Assembly (NCBI RefSeq): GCF_016918505.1
Contig: NZ_JAFFPZ010000020.1
Span: 1-53,045 of the forward strand
Origin: Desulforhopalus vacuolatus
GTDB taxonomy: Bacteria > Desulfobacterota > Desulfobulbia > Desulfobulbales > Desulfocapsaceae
DNA length: 53,045 nt
Reading direction: 5' to 3'
Shown one piece after another: positions 35,462 through 43,466 of the stretch; the first letter of the stretch is position 1, and every line of letters begins with the position of its first letter. The notes under the pieces are model-generated. The model worked only from the letters and a program-made list of their open reading frames with translations, was not told the origin of the DNA and did not search any database. The position numbers and the translations under genes are program-made.

Positions 35462-36718
35462 ATGCCCATTTCCAAAGACTATAAAACACGCCTTTTCCCC
35501 GCAGCCCGCAAAATCACTGACCACTTTGCGACCCCCTTCCACATCTATGACGAGGCCGGAATTCGCAGCACCGGTGCCCGTCTGCGAAAAGCCTTTTCCG
35601 GAGTGAAGGCTTTTAAAGAGTTTTATGCGGTGAAGGCACTGCCCAATCCGGAAATTCTTAAAATCATGAAGGATATGGGCTATGGCTTCGATTGCTCCTC
35701 CCAGGCTGAACTTATCCTTGCCCGACAGGCTGGCGCGGAACCGGAAGATATTATGTTCACCTCCAACAACACCAGCAATACCGACTTCGCCCTCGCTGCA
35801 AAGAACGGTGGCTGTATTCTCAACCTTGATGACATCTCGCTGATCGATAAGGTCGGTACACTGCCGGAGCTTATCTGCTTTCGCTACAACCCCGGCGGAC
35901 GGCGCACCGGCAACGAGATTATCGGCAATCCGGTAGAGGCCAAATACGGCGTCAGTCATGAGCAGATTATAGAGGCCTATCGCAGAGCGAAAACCGCCGG
36001 TGTCACCCGTTTCGGGCTGCACACCATGCTTGCTTCCAACGAGTGCAATTATACGTATATGGTGCAGACTGCGGAAATGCTGCTTGAGCTGATCGCCACC
36101 ATCAGCAGTGAACTCGACATCACCTTTGAGTTCGTCAATATCGGCGGCGGTCTCGGCATCCCCTACGAGCCGGGCATGCCCGAACTTGACGTAGAATCCC
36201 TTGGTCGCGAAGTGGCGGCACTGTTCACTGCCTTTGAAGCACAACATGGTTATCAGCCGACACTCTGCACCGAAAGTGGCCGCTTCATGACCGGCCCCCA
36301 CGGCGTGCTGATAACCACCGCCATCAACCGTAAAGAAATCTACCGTACCTATGTGGGTGTGGACGCCTCAATGAGCGCGTTAATGCGTCCGGGCATGTAT
36401 GGCGCATACCACCACGTTGAAGTGGTGGGCAGGGAGGGAGGTGAAACCGAGGTGGTGGATGTTGTCGGTGCCCTCTGTGAAAACAACGATAAATTTGCCG
36501 TCCAGCGGACCCTGCCGAAGATGGAAACCGGTGACCTTGTTGTCATTGAAGACACCGGTGCTCACGGCAGCGCCATGGGGTTCAACTATAATGGAAATCT
36601 GCGGCCGAAAGAACTGCTCTTCCAGGAGGACGGCACAGTGAAACTTATTCGCCGGGCGGAGACCCTGGAGGACTATTTTGCCACCCTCCATTTCGAACCG
36701 GATTCCTGCACGCTGTAA
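35462..36718 (+). CDS. lysA: Diaminopimelate decarboxylase
   Basis: 418 residues of the fold III PLP decarboxylases. The PLP lysine lies in FYAVKALPNPE (about K60), GFDCSSQAEL follows, a Gly-rich phosphate loop NIGGGLG sits near 225, and the second active-site region has ESGRFMTG and GALCENNDKFA. It makes L-lysine from meso-diaminopimelate. AAGGA precedes the ATG. The catalytic second cysteine motif (ALCE) supports a decarboxylase over a racemase. It is terminated at 36724. Confidence 0.88.
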   Translation: MPISKDYKTRLFPAARKITDHFATPFHIYDEAGIRSTGARLRKAFSGVKAFKEFYAVKALPNPEILKIMKDMGYGFDCSSQAELILARQAGAEPEDIMFTSNNTSNTDFALAAKNGGCILNLDDISLIDKVGTLPELICFRYNPGGRRTGNEIIGNPVEAKYGVSHEQIIEAYRRAKTAGVTRFGLHTMLASNECNYTYMVQTAEMLLELIATISSELDITFEFVNIGGGLGIPYEPGMPELDVESLGREVAALFTAFEAQHGYQPTLCTESGRFMTGPHGVLITTAINRKEIYRTYVGVDASMSALMRPGMYGAYHHVEVVGREGGETEVVDVVGALCENNDKFAVQRTLPKMETGDLVVIEDTGAHGSAMGFNYNGNLRPKELLFQEDGTVKLIRRAETLEDYFATLHFEPDSCTL

Positions 36719-36723
36719 TTTCC

Positions 36724-36758
36724 AGGGCGGAGTGTTTCTCAACTCCGCCCTTTCCCCT
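36724..36758 (+). terminator. Terminator after lysA
   Basis: A 10 bp stem AGGGCGGAGT/ACTCCGCCCT with an 8 nt loop, followed by TTTCCCCTTC. The T-tract is weak. Confidence 0.7.
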
Positions 36759-36778
36759 TCTCTTCACCCTCCCCTCCC

Positions 36779-38224
36779 ATGCCCAAAATCGATATCGCCC
36801 GTTACCTTGAAATTGTGAAAAAAGATGTGAGCAACCGCCGTGTACCGGTAGTTGACCTCATCGCCGTGCAGACAAGAGAGCCTTTTAAGGTGCTTGTTGC
36901 CACCATCCTCTCCGCCCGCACCCGGGACGAGGTAACCGCCAGTGCTTCGGCCAAACTTTTTGCGAAAGCAGCCAATATCGACGACCTGGCCAGACTCAGC
37001 GAAGAGCAGATTGCGAAGCTGATTTTTCCTGTCGGTTTCTACAAAACCAAGGCGAAACACCTGCTCAAACTGCCCGAAGCGCTGGCGTCGTTTGACGGCA
37101 TTGTGCCGCACACCATGAAGGAACTGCTCACCCTGCCTGGAGTCGGTCGCAAGACGGCCAACCTCGTGCAGAGTGTTGCCTTTCAGCTGCCTGCCATTTG
37201 TGTGGACACCCATGTCCACCGCATCATGAATATCTGGGGATACGTTGACACCGACACTCCCCTGAAAACCGAGATGGCGCTGCGGAAAAAACTCCCCGAG
37301 GAGTTCTGGATTCCGGTCAACTCCCTGCTGGTCAGTTTCGGCCAGTCGATATGCCGCCCCATCGGGCCGCACTGCGATGAGTGTCCTCTGAGCAGCGACT
37401 GCGCGAAAATCGGCATAACCCCGCGTAAAACCCGTACGGCGAAGATACCGAAGGGGGCAATTAAATGTATTTCATGGAATGTCAACGGCATCCGCGCGGT
37501 GGAAAAGAAGGGCTTTGTTGATATCCTGCTCGCCTTTGACGCCGACATCATCGGCATCCAGGAGACCAAGGCCCAGCCGGATCAACTCTCTGACAACCTG
37601 AAAGACATCCCCGGGTACACCTCTGTCTGGCACAGTGCGGAGCGAAAGGGCTACTCCGGCGTTGCCCTCTACACCCGCCTCAAACCACTCGCGGTTCACT
37701 ATGGAATCGGCGAAGAAGAGTTTGACTGCGAGGGGCGGGTTATTGGTCTGGAGTTTGAGAAATTCCATCTGCTCAATATCTACTTTCCCAATGCCGGGGC
37801 AGGACTGAAACGTCTTGACTACAAACTGGCCTTCGACGCTGCGCTGCAGCGATATTGTCAAAAGCTGGAGGAGAAAAAAGATGTTATACTCTGCGGAGAT
37901 TTTAATGTTGCCCATAAAGAAATCGACCTGAAGAATCCGAAGACCAACGTGAAGAACGCCGGTTTCACTCCTGAGGAGCGTTTCTGGATGGACGGCTTCA
38001 TTGACGACGCCGGGTATATTGACACCTTCCGCATGTTCAATCAGCAGCCGGATCAATATTCCTGGTGGAGTTACCGCTTCAACGCCAGGGAAAAGAATAT
38101 CGGCTGGCGCATCGACTACTTCTGCGTCAATGCCGGAGCAAAAGAAAAGGTGCTCGATGCAGGAATCATGCAGGAGATTACCGGCTCCGACCACTGCCCG
38201 GTACAACTGCTCTATCAACCGTAA
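36779..38224 (+). CDS. Endonuclease III - exodeoxyribonuclease III fusion
   Basis: 481 residues joining two base-excision repair enzymes in one frame. Residues 1-215 are Nth: helix-hairpin-helix LPGVGRKTANLV with catalytic K125, D143 in VDTHVHRI, and a 4Fe-4S loop C192-x6-C199-x2-C202-x5-C208. Residues 226-481 are ExoIII/Xth: SWNVNGIRA, QETK, YFPNAGAG, CGDFNVAHKEIDL, GFTPEER and the C-terminal SDHCPV. The linker is only about 10-15 residues. The fusion would remove oxidised bases, then process the abasic site and 3' end. There is no frameshift at the junction. It lies upstream of the Sat-CysC gene (27 bp gap). Confidence 0.92.
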   Translation: MPKIDIARYLEIVKKDVSNRRVPVVDLIAVQTREPFKVLVATILSARTRDEVTASASAKLFAKAANIDDLARLSEEQIAKLIFPVGFYKTKAKHLLKLPEALASFDGIVPHTMKELLTLPGVGRKTANLVQSVAFQLPAICVDTHVHRIMNIWGYVDTDTPLKTEMALRKKLPEEFWIPVNSLLVSFGQSICRPIGPHCDECPLSSDCAKIGITPRKTRTAKIPKGAIKCISWNVNGIRAVEKKGFVDILLAFDADIIGIQETKAQPDQLSDNLKDIPGYTSVWHSAERKGYSGVALYTRLKPLAVHYGIGEEEFDCEGRVIGLEFEKFHLLNIYFPNAGAGLKRLDYKLAFDAALQRYCQKLEEKKDVILCGDFNVAHKEIDLKNPKTNVKNAGFTPEERFWMDGFIDDAGYIDTFRMFNQQPDQYSWWSYRFNAREKNIGWRIDYFCVNAGAKEKVLDAGIMQEITGSDHCPVQLLYQP

Positions 38225-38251
38225 CGGGTACCTTGAAGATAAAAAACAACC

Positions 38252-39946
38252 ATGAATAAACACTCCGAGAGTCTCCTTGTCCACTTTCGCCGGGTGGAAA
38301 ATCTGCGCCGCGAAGCGCTTGATCTTCCATCTCTGAGTCTCAGCCCCCGCCAGCTCTGCGACCTTGAGCTGCTGCTCAACCGCGCCTGCTATCCCCTCAG
38401 CGGCTATCTCAACCGGGCAGACTACGACAGCGTACTGGAGCGGATGACTCTGACGGATGGCACTGCCTGGCCGATTCCCATCGCACTGGACGTGAAGGAG
38501 GAGTTTGCCGCTTCGCTGAAAAGCGGGCAGCGGCTGGCACTCACCGACGGCGAAGGCTTTCTGCTGGCCATTCTCACCGTGGGAGACATCTGGCGGGCCG
38601 ACCGCGAGGCTGAGGCGAAATCAGTTTATGGGAGCGATGACGCCTGCCTGCATCCCGGCGTGGCTCAGCTGTACAAGCGGATAAAAGAGTTTCGCATCGG
38701 CGGTGCTCTGGAGGGAATCACCCTCCCCATCCACTACGATTTCCGCGCCCTGCGCCTCAGCCCCTCGGCGACGGTGCGCACCTTCACCATGAACGGCTGG
38801 CGGCGGGTACTCGGCTTCCATACTGACGAATATCTGCACTGCGCCCACCGTGAGATGGTGCTCAGCGCGGCCCGGGAGGCCCAGGCGGCCATCTTTCTCC
38901 AGCCGGTGGCCGATCTCAGCCATCCCGGTGACCTTGGCTACTACACCCAGATCCGTTGTTACGAGGCCTTCGCGGAGAAGTTCCCGTGCAACATGATTGC
39001 TCTCGGCATCACCCCCTACGCCCACCGTCTCGCCGGACCGAAAGAGGCCTTGTGGCAGGCGATCATCCGCAAGAATTTCGGTTGCAGCCACTTCATGGTG
39101 GCGGAGGATCAGGCAGATCCCTTCCGCCGCAACCAGGACGGCAAACTCTTCTATGAACGTGGTGCAGCGCAGCAGCTGGTCGCGGAGAATGCCGGAAAGA
39201 CGGGCATTGAAATGGTGCGTCAGCGGCCGATGGGCTACAGCGAGAAGCGCAGGATGTATCTCTTCATGGATGAGCTGCAGGACGAAGAGGTGAAGCAAAT
39301 CACCTCAACCGAGCTGGAACGGCGGCTGGAGATGGGCGAGTATGTGCCGGAATGGTTTTCCTGGCCGGAGATTGTTCGTGAACTGCAGGACTCTTTTCCG
39401 CCGCGTTCAAGGCAGGGATTCACCATCTTTATGACCGGGCTCTCCGGGTCGGGGAAATCGACGATTGCCAAAGTGCTGATGGTCAAGTTTCTGGAGAGAA
39501 ACGACCGCCCTGTCACCCTGCTCGACGGTGATATCGTGCGCAGCAACCTCTCTTCGGAGCTTAACTTTACTCAAGAACACCGCAACCTCAATGTCACCCG
39601 CATCGGGTTTGTCGCCAGTGAAATAACGAAAAACGGCGGCATCGCCATCTGCGCCCCCATCGCTCCCTACCCGGAATCAAGGGCGGAGAACCGGGAGTTG
39701 ATCTCCGGCTATGGCGGGTATATTGAGGTGTATGTCTCCACTCCGCTTGAGGTCTGTGAAGGACGCGACCGCAAGGGCCTCTACGCCAAAGCGCGGGCGG
39801 GAATTATCAAGGGCGTCACGGGGATTGATGATCCTTATATCCCCCCCGAGAACCCGGAACTGACCCTTGATACCACCGAAATGACACCGATGGAAGCCGT
39901 GCAGGAAATCATGCTCTACCTTGAGGAGCAAAAATATCTACAGTGA
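38252..39946 (+). CDS. Sat-CysC fusion: sulfurylase-like domain with altered active site, intact APS kinase
   Basis: 564 residues. Residues about 1-385 have the ATP sulfurylase fold, but the nucleotide/sulfate motif usually QTRNPxHRAH reads HTDEYLHCAH (190-199), and the later GRDHAGP reads AEDQADP (284-290). Neighbouring framework (GPKEALWQAIIRKNFG) is kept. Residues 390-564 form APS kinase with P-loop GLSGSGKS (396-403), LLDGDIVRSNL and RIGFVASEI. The kinase should make PAPS from APS; sulfurylase activity is doubtful. Assimilatory sulfation or a regulatory role of the dead half are possibilities. The start ATG has no strong ribosome site. A macro-domain gene follows 11 nt later. Confidence 0.88.
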   Translation: MNKHSESLLVHFRRVENLRREALDLPSLSLSPRQLCDLELLLNRACYPLSGYLNRADYDSVLERMTLTDGTAWPIPIALDVKEEFAASLKSGQRLALTDGEGFLLAILTVGDIWRADREAEAKSVYGSDDACLHPGVAQLYKRIKEFRIGGALEGITLPIHYDFRALRLSPSATVRTFTMNGWRRVLGFHTDEYLHCAHREMVLSAAREAQAAIFLQPVADLSHPGDLGYYTQIRCYEAFAEKFPCNMIALGITPYAHRLAGPKEALWQAIIRKNFGCSHFMVAEDQADPFRRNQDGKLFYERGAAQQLVAENAGKTGIEMVRQRPMGYSEKRRMYLFMDELQDEEVKQITSTELERRLEMGEYVPEWFSWPEIVRELQDSFPPRSRQGFTIFMTGLSGSGKSTIAKVLMVKFLERNDRPVTLLDGDIVRSNLSSELNFTQEHRNLNVTRIGFVASEITKNGGIAICAPIAPYPESRAENRELISGYGGYIEVYVSTPLEVCEGRDRKGLYAKARAGIIKGVTGIDDPYIPPENPELTLDTTEMTPMEAVQEIMLYLEEQKYLQ

Positions 39947-39957
39947 GGTAAACAACA

Positions 39958-40479
39958 ATGACTGCTGAAAACATAGAAATTATTGAAGGAGATATCACCC
40001 TCGCCCCGGTCGATGCAATTGTCAACGCCGCCAATCAGGAACTGCGCGGTGGCGGAGGCGTGGACGGTGCAATTCAGAAAGCGGCCGGGCCTGAACTGCT
40101 TGAGGCATGCAGACAAATCGAAGCGGTCAATGGAGTCCGGTGTCCTTTCGGTGAGGCTGTCATTACGATGGGATATAACCTGCCGGCGACGTATGTCATT
40201 CATACGGTCGGCCCAATATATCAACAGGCTGAACATCCCGAGAAAGTACTGACCGCTGCCTATGGAAACAGTCTGGACATTGCGCTCTCTCATCAATGCA
40301 GATCTGTTGCTTTCCCGGCAATTTCATGTGGTGTTTATGGCTATCCACCTGAGGAAGCGGCAAAGATCAGTATTTCGGTGTGCAGAAGGGAGAAATACAG
40401 GGGACTGAAGATCTATTTTTATCTGTTTCGGAAAGAACTTGTTGAGATATGGACAAAGGCTCTTGAGGACGGGGTGTGA
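39958..40479 (+). CDS. Macro-domain ADP-ribose hydrolase
   Basis: 173 residues, MacroD-type: GDITLAPVDAIVNAANQELRGGGGVDGAI at about 11-40 (catalytic Asn and Asp), VIHTVGPIY, and SCGVYGYP near 123. It removes ADP-ribose from proteins or hydrolyses O-acetyl-ADP-ribose. Only 11 nt separate it from Sat-CysC, so the two are probably co-transcribed; phosphoadenosine metabolism suggests a nucleotide clean-up link (inference). GAGG precedes the ATG. Its TGA stop forms the edge of a repeat element. Confidence 0.9.
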   Translation: MTAENIEIIEGDITLAPVDAIVNAANQELRGGGGVDGAIQKAAGPELLEACRQIEAVNGVRCPFGEAVITMGYNLPATYVIHTVGPIYQQAEHPEKVLTAAYGNSLDIALSHQCRSVAFPAISCGVYGYPPEEAAKISISVCRREKYRGLKIYFYLFRKELVEIWTKALEDGV

Positions 40480-40739
40480 TACCATTCCTATTAAATTGTG
40501 ACCGTGCTAAATGCCATTTTCACTTTCTATTGGCGAATTCAAAGGCAGGGGGATGGGAGACAGGAGAAAGGCAAAAAACTTTAAGAAGTTACGCTTTTAT
40601 AAAAAATGCCCTTTTTCGCATGATTAGACTATTTCTATTAAGTTATGCTCGTTTTGCATCCTGTTTATCCATTCGTAATCACAAAAAAAGATGTCCACGC
40701 AGTCGCGCTCTCTGGTCAATACAAAATGTAAATGATATG
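40479..40739. repeat. ATACCATT MITE-like element, copy B
   Basis: It starts ATACCATTCCTATTAAATT at the macro-gene stop codon and ends TACAAAATGTAAATGATAT. It carries a nested second ATTTCTATTAAGTTATG segment near 40630, so it may be two copies recombined. It ends in three TATGA units. Confidence 0.8.
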
Positions 40740-40740
40740 A

Positions 40741-40858
40741 TATGATATGATTCGGAAGAAAAAATAGGTACCGTCACCATCGACCATGAGGTAAATCCGC
40801 TCAATCAACCTCTGCCTGTTGTGTGCATCAGGAGCATTGCTGAACACATTACAGATTG
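40741..40858 (+). pseudogene. Possible 3' gene remnant
   Basis: After the repeat element an open run of about 36 codons (DSEEKIGTVTIDHEVNPLNQ, then PLPVVCIRSIAEHITD and a stop) looks coding, with normal amino acid content, but has no start or family match. It may be the C-terminus of a gene cut by the repeat. Confidence 0.3.
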
Positions 40859-41098
40859 AGGTTGTTTGTTCTTCGCTGAATAGTTATATCTTTTTTAGCT
40901 TGCTATTTATTTTTCTTTAGCTTGCTGTTTATTTTTCACCTGGTTATATATATGATCCCTGGCTGGTGAAGCAATACTCTTTTAAATTTATAATTGTCGA
41001 TATATTGGTAAGTTAGCAGTACCTGCCGGCTCAACTCAGCTGCTATGCACTATAGTCAGTAAATAATACTTTGAAAGAACCCTAAGAAGGAGACAGTA
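40859..41098. other. AT-rich leader of the CBS gene
   Basis: AT-rich with a duplicated TTTAGCTTGCT.TTTATTTTTC motif (about 40896-40940). It should hold the promoter of the CBS gene. TTGTCGATATATTGG around 40995 is a candidate region, but no clear hexamer pair was found. Confidence 0.4.
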
Positions 41099-41578
41099 AT
41101 GCAGTTATTTGCAAAAGATATCATGATCAAAAATTATGATACCATTCAGATGAATGAACCTGCAGAAAATGCTATTCGTAAAATTCTCAACGCCAAGGTC
41201 AGACCAACAGGCCATAAGACAGTCAGTCTTATGGTTATTGATGATACCCATAGACTGGTGGGAACGATCAGTATGTTTTACATTCTGTATCACCTGCGCC
41301 CATCTTTTCTCAACTATGGTATTGATGGCGACACCCTTTCCTGGAAGGGTGAACTTGATCAATTCATCAAGTCAGTTAAAGAAAAGAAAGTGAGCCAGAT
41401 AATGAATGCCAATCTCTTGAGCATCCCCCCTGATGAACCACTCATGGCAATCGTAGACAGGATGGTTAAAGACAGAATCCGACGAATGCCGGTTGTTGAT
41501 AGTGGCAAGTTGGTTGGAGTCGTTTATGTCTCTGATATTTTTTACCACCTCTTTGATCGATATGGCTATCTTGAATAA
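41099..41578 (+). CDS. Two-CBS-domain protein
   Basis: 159 residues with two CBS motifs. CBS1 covers about 5-65 (LFAKDIMIKNYDTIQMNEP; VIDDTHRLVGTISMF) and CBS2 about 95-155 (VSQIMNANLLSIPPDEPLM; RMPVVDSGKLVGVVYVSDI). Such proteins bind adenine nucleotides and act as stand-alone regulators; the partner is unknown. AAGGAG lies 6 nt before the ATG. It stands alone between repeat regions. Confidence 0.87.
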   Translation: MQLFAKDIMIKNYDTIQMNEPAENAIRKILNAKVRPTGHKTVSLMVIDDTHRLVGTISMFYILYHLRPSFLNYGIDGDTLSWKGELDQFIKSVKEKKVSQIMNANLLSIPPDEPLMAIVDRMVKDRIRRMPVVDSGKLVGVVYVSDIFYHLFDRYGYLE

Positions 41579-41621
41579 TTGCCATTTCGCCCACCCTCAG
41601 CGTTAAAAAGGGAATGGGGTC

Positions 41622-41649
41622 TCAACTTTGGGAGTTATCCCAAAGTTGA
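41622..41649 (+). terminator. Stem-loop after the CBS gene
   Basis: A perfect 12 bp stem TCAACTTTGGGA with a 4 nt loop GTTA, 44 nt after the stop. There is no strong T-run, so it may be a repeat hairpin. Confidence 0.5.
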
Positions 41650-41745
41650 TTCATAATCCTGGTGCACTGTACGGCTTAAATTCGGATACAAACGTTTTCG
41701 TTTAATGTGTTGTCCCTGTTCGTGAAAATTCGTGTCTATTCATGG
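41650..41745 (+). repeat. GGATACAAACGTTTTCG repeat, copy 2
   Basis: Over 90% identical by eye to 9874-9973. It is joined at its right to an inverted end of the ATACCATT element (about 41750-41790), as at 9.9 kb. Confidence 0.75.
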
Positions 41746-41790
41746 ATAAACAGGAGACAAAACGGGGCATAACCTAATAGGAATGGTATA

Positions 41791-42032
41791 ATACCATTTC
41801 TATTAAGTTATGACCGTACTAAATGTCATTTTCACTTTCTATTGGCGAATTCAAAGGCAGGGGGATGGGAGACAGGAGACAGGGAAAAGCAAAAGACGGA
41901 ACAGCGAAAAACTTTTTGCCAACGAATACTATTAAGTATTGCTCTTTTTACATCCTGTTTATTCATTCGTAATCACAAAAAAAGATGTTCACGCAGTCGC
42001 GCTCTCTGATCAATACAAAATGTAAATGGTAT
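41791..42032. repeat. ATACCATT MITE-like element, copy C
   Basis: A complete copy of about 242 bp, with both inverted ends and the internal GGAGACAGG, GCAAAAGACGGAACAGCG and ATCCTGTTTAT blocks. It is flanked on the left by an inverted partial end (GGAATGGTAT), making a head-to-head junction. Confidence 0.88.
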
Positions 42033-42040
42033 AATTCATA

Positions 42041-42440
42041 CGGGTCGGCCCAATGGCGATACCCACATGGCCTGTGCCAGAGCGGGTGGATCGTTGATGC
42101 CGTCGCCTGCCAGGGCAACCATGTACTCATCCAGCTCTCTTCCATCCAGTCGGTGTGCGAAGAGATGTCAATCTCAAAATCGTCCATGGTTTTGATCTGC
42201 CGCTCATCTGCACCCTCTACAATTGCCTCCGCCAGAGGATGTTCACTTGCCTTTTCCAGACTTGCCGAAAGAAGAAGCAGTTTTTCTTTAGGGCATCTTT
42301 TGCTGTCACCGCATCGGTCAACTTTGGTTGACCAGGGGTCAGAGTGCCAGTCTTATCGACCACCAAAGTGTCGATTTTACGGATTGTTTCAATTCGCTGT
42401 CACTGTCCAGAGTCAATGTCTCCTTACGCCCCGTAATTGT
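42041..42440 (-). pseudogene. Decayed heavy-metal P-type ATPase
   Basis: Read leftward, IETIRKIDTLVVDKTGTLTP carries the phosphorylation motif, then a 1-nt frameshift leads to LLLLSASLEKASEHPLAEAI. After a deletion of the rest of the nucleotide domain, VALAGDGINDPPALAQA appears, followed by another 1-nt deletion before the VGIAIG equivalent. These are P1B-ATPase (CopA/HMA-type) landmarks. The gene is clearly inactive, with both ends missing. Confidence 0.85.
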
Positions 42441-42538
42441 GTCGAGAAGGCCATTTATAACTGAGGCAACCTCATCCTTGCACTTCATCTGTGTTCAGTG
42501 TAATTCCACTGTTATCATTACGTTTCCCGTCACAGTGT

Positions 42539-42558
42539 AGACAAGGCATGCCTTGTCT
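42539..42558. repeat. 20 bp palindrome AGACAAGGCATGCCTTGTCT
   Basis: A copy of the dispersed palindrome; the flanks GTGT/CTAC are partly symmetric. Confidence 0.9.
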
Positions 42559-42697
42559 CTACAACACCATTGCTGGAATCACTGTTGTAGCGATTTTTCA
42601 CCAGGGATGTGTAGTGTCACCGTTATCACCCCATGGTAATGATATGGCAGTGGGTTATCGGTAATGCTTGCCATTTCGCTGATGGCCGCCACCGTAG

Positions 42698-42717
42698 AGA
42701 CAAGGCATGCCTTGTCT
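42698..42717. repeat. 20 bp palindrome AGACAAGGCATGCCTTGTCT
   Basis: The second copy in this gap, 159 nt from the first. This spacing is close to the 162 nt between paired palindromes at 15.2 and 15.6 kb. Confidence 0.9.
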
Positions 42718-42971
42718 ACAGAACAACATCGCGGGAAACCACCGCCGTGCCGATTTTCTATCAATGGTGATGAATCAATACAAAATGTAAATGGTATAAC
42801 AGGGGAGGCATTCTGCCCATAAGAGAAACCCCGGCTCGTTTACGTTTCCCCCCCTTTCCACCGACGTTTACCATACCGCAGCAGATACGTGTGGAGTTTT
42901 CCTCCCTTTTACCGATCTTTATAAATCCGGTCATAAACCGCCGTATGGCAAACATGTTTTTACAGAGATAA

Positions 42972-43372
42972 TTAACAGAAAATCGATAGATTATAGACTC
43001 TGGGATACCCCCGTCGGAGCCACTTTCGTATAACCTGCACAGCTTCAGGGTTTTGTTTTGTGGCCTTCTCAGCAGATTTCCGTCTGGTCATCGCTATGAT
43101 CTGAGCAACACAGGGGGTATAGCTCCCTTCAAAAGAGTTGCTATGAATTTCACGTGAAATCGTACTCTTAGAACGATTCAAGGTATCAGTAATATCAGTC
43201 TGAGATCTTCTTGTTTGAAGAAATGCACTGATCTGGTACCTTTCTAAAAGAGTGCGTTGCTGGCAGCAAGTGCTGGTACCTGTGCATGGTAACCTCCGGT
43301 TACGTTGTGGTGACATAACCATACCGGCAGCTCACTCTTTTTTCATATCACGGTGTTGCACTTATTGTACTC
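42972..43372 (-). pseudogene. IS30-family transposase remnant (5' end), copy a
   Basis: About 90 residues of the IS30 helix-turn-helix N-terminus are recognisable: ERYQISAFLQTRRSQTDITD, LNRSKSTISREIHSNS, GSYTPCVAQ. The conserved start (MHRYQHL) is in another frame, so a frameshift is present. The catalytic DDE part is missing. The upstream end GAGTACAATAAGTGCAACACC is shared with remnants at 46453 and 47795. Confidence 0.82.
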
Positions 43373-43466
43373 ATCCAGCAATGGTTAACATTGCTAAAAA
43401 AATAATAACATATTCTCGACAACAGTAATTTTTGATATATTGTCATTTTGATTAAAATCTTAGTTC

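Larger units (their letters stand above)
42441..42971. other. Palindrome-bearing gap
   Basis: Two copies of AGACAAGGCATGCCTTGTCT (42539, 42698) sit in sequence related to 31.25-31.38 kb, followed by one end of the ATACCATT element (about 42774-42798). No gene is seen. Confidence 0.6.

Noticed and set aside
35279-36301. 340-codon minus-strand open frame
   Set aside because: It is the shadow of lysA; composition and motifs support the plus strand.
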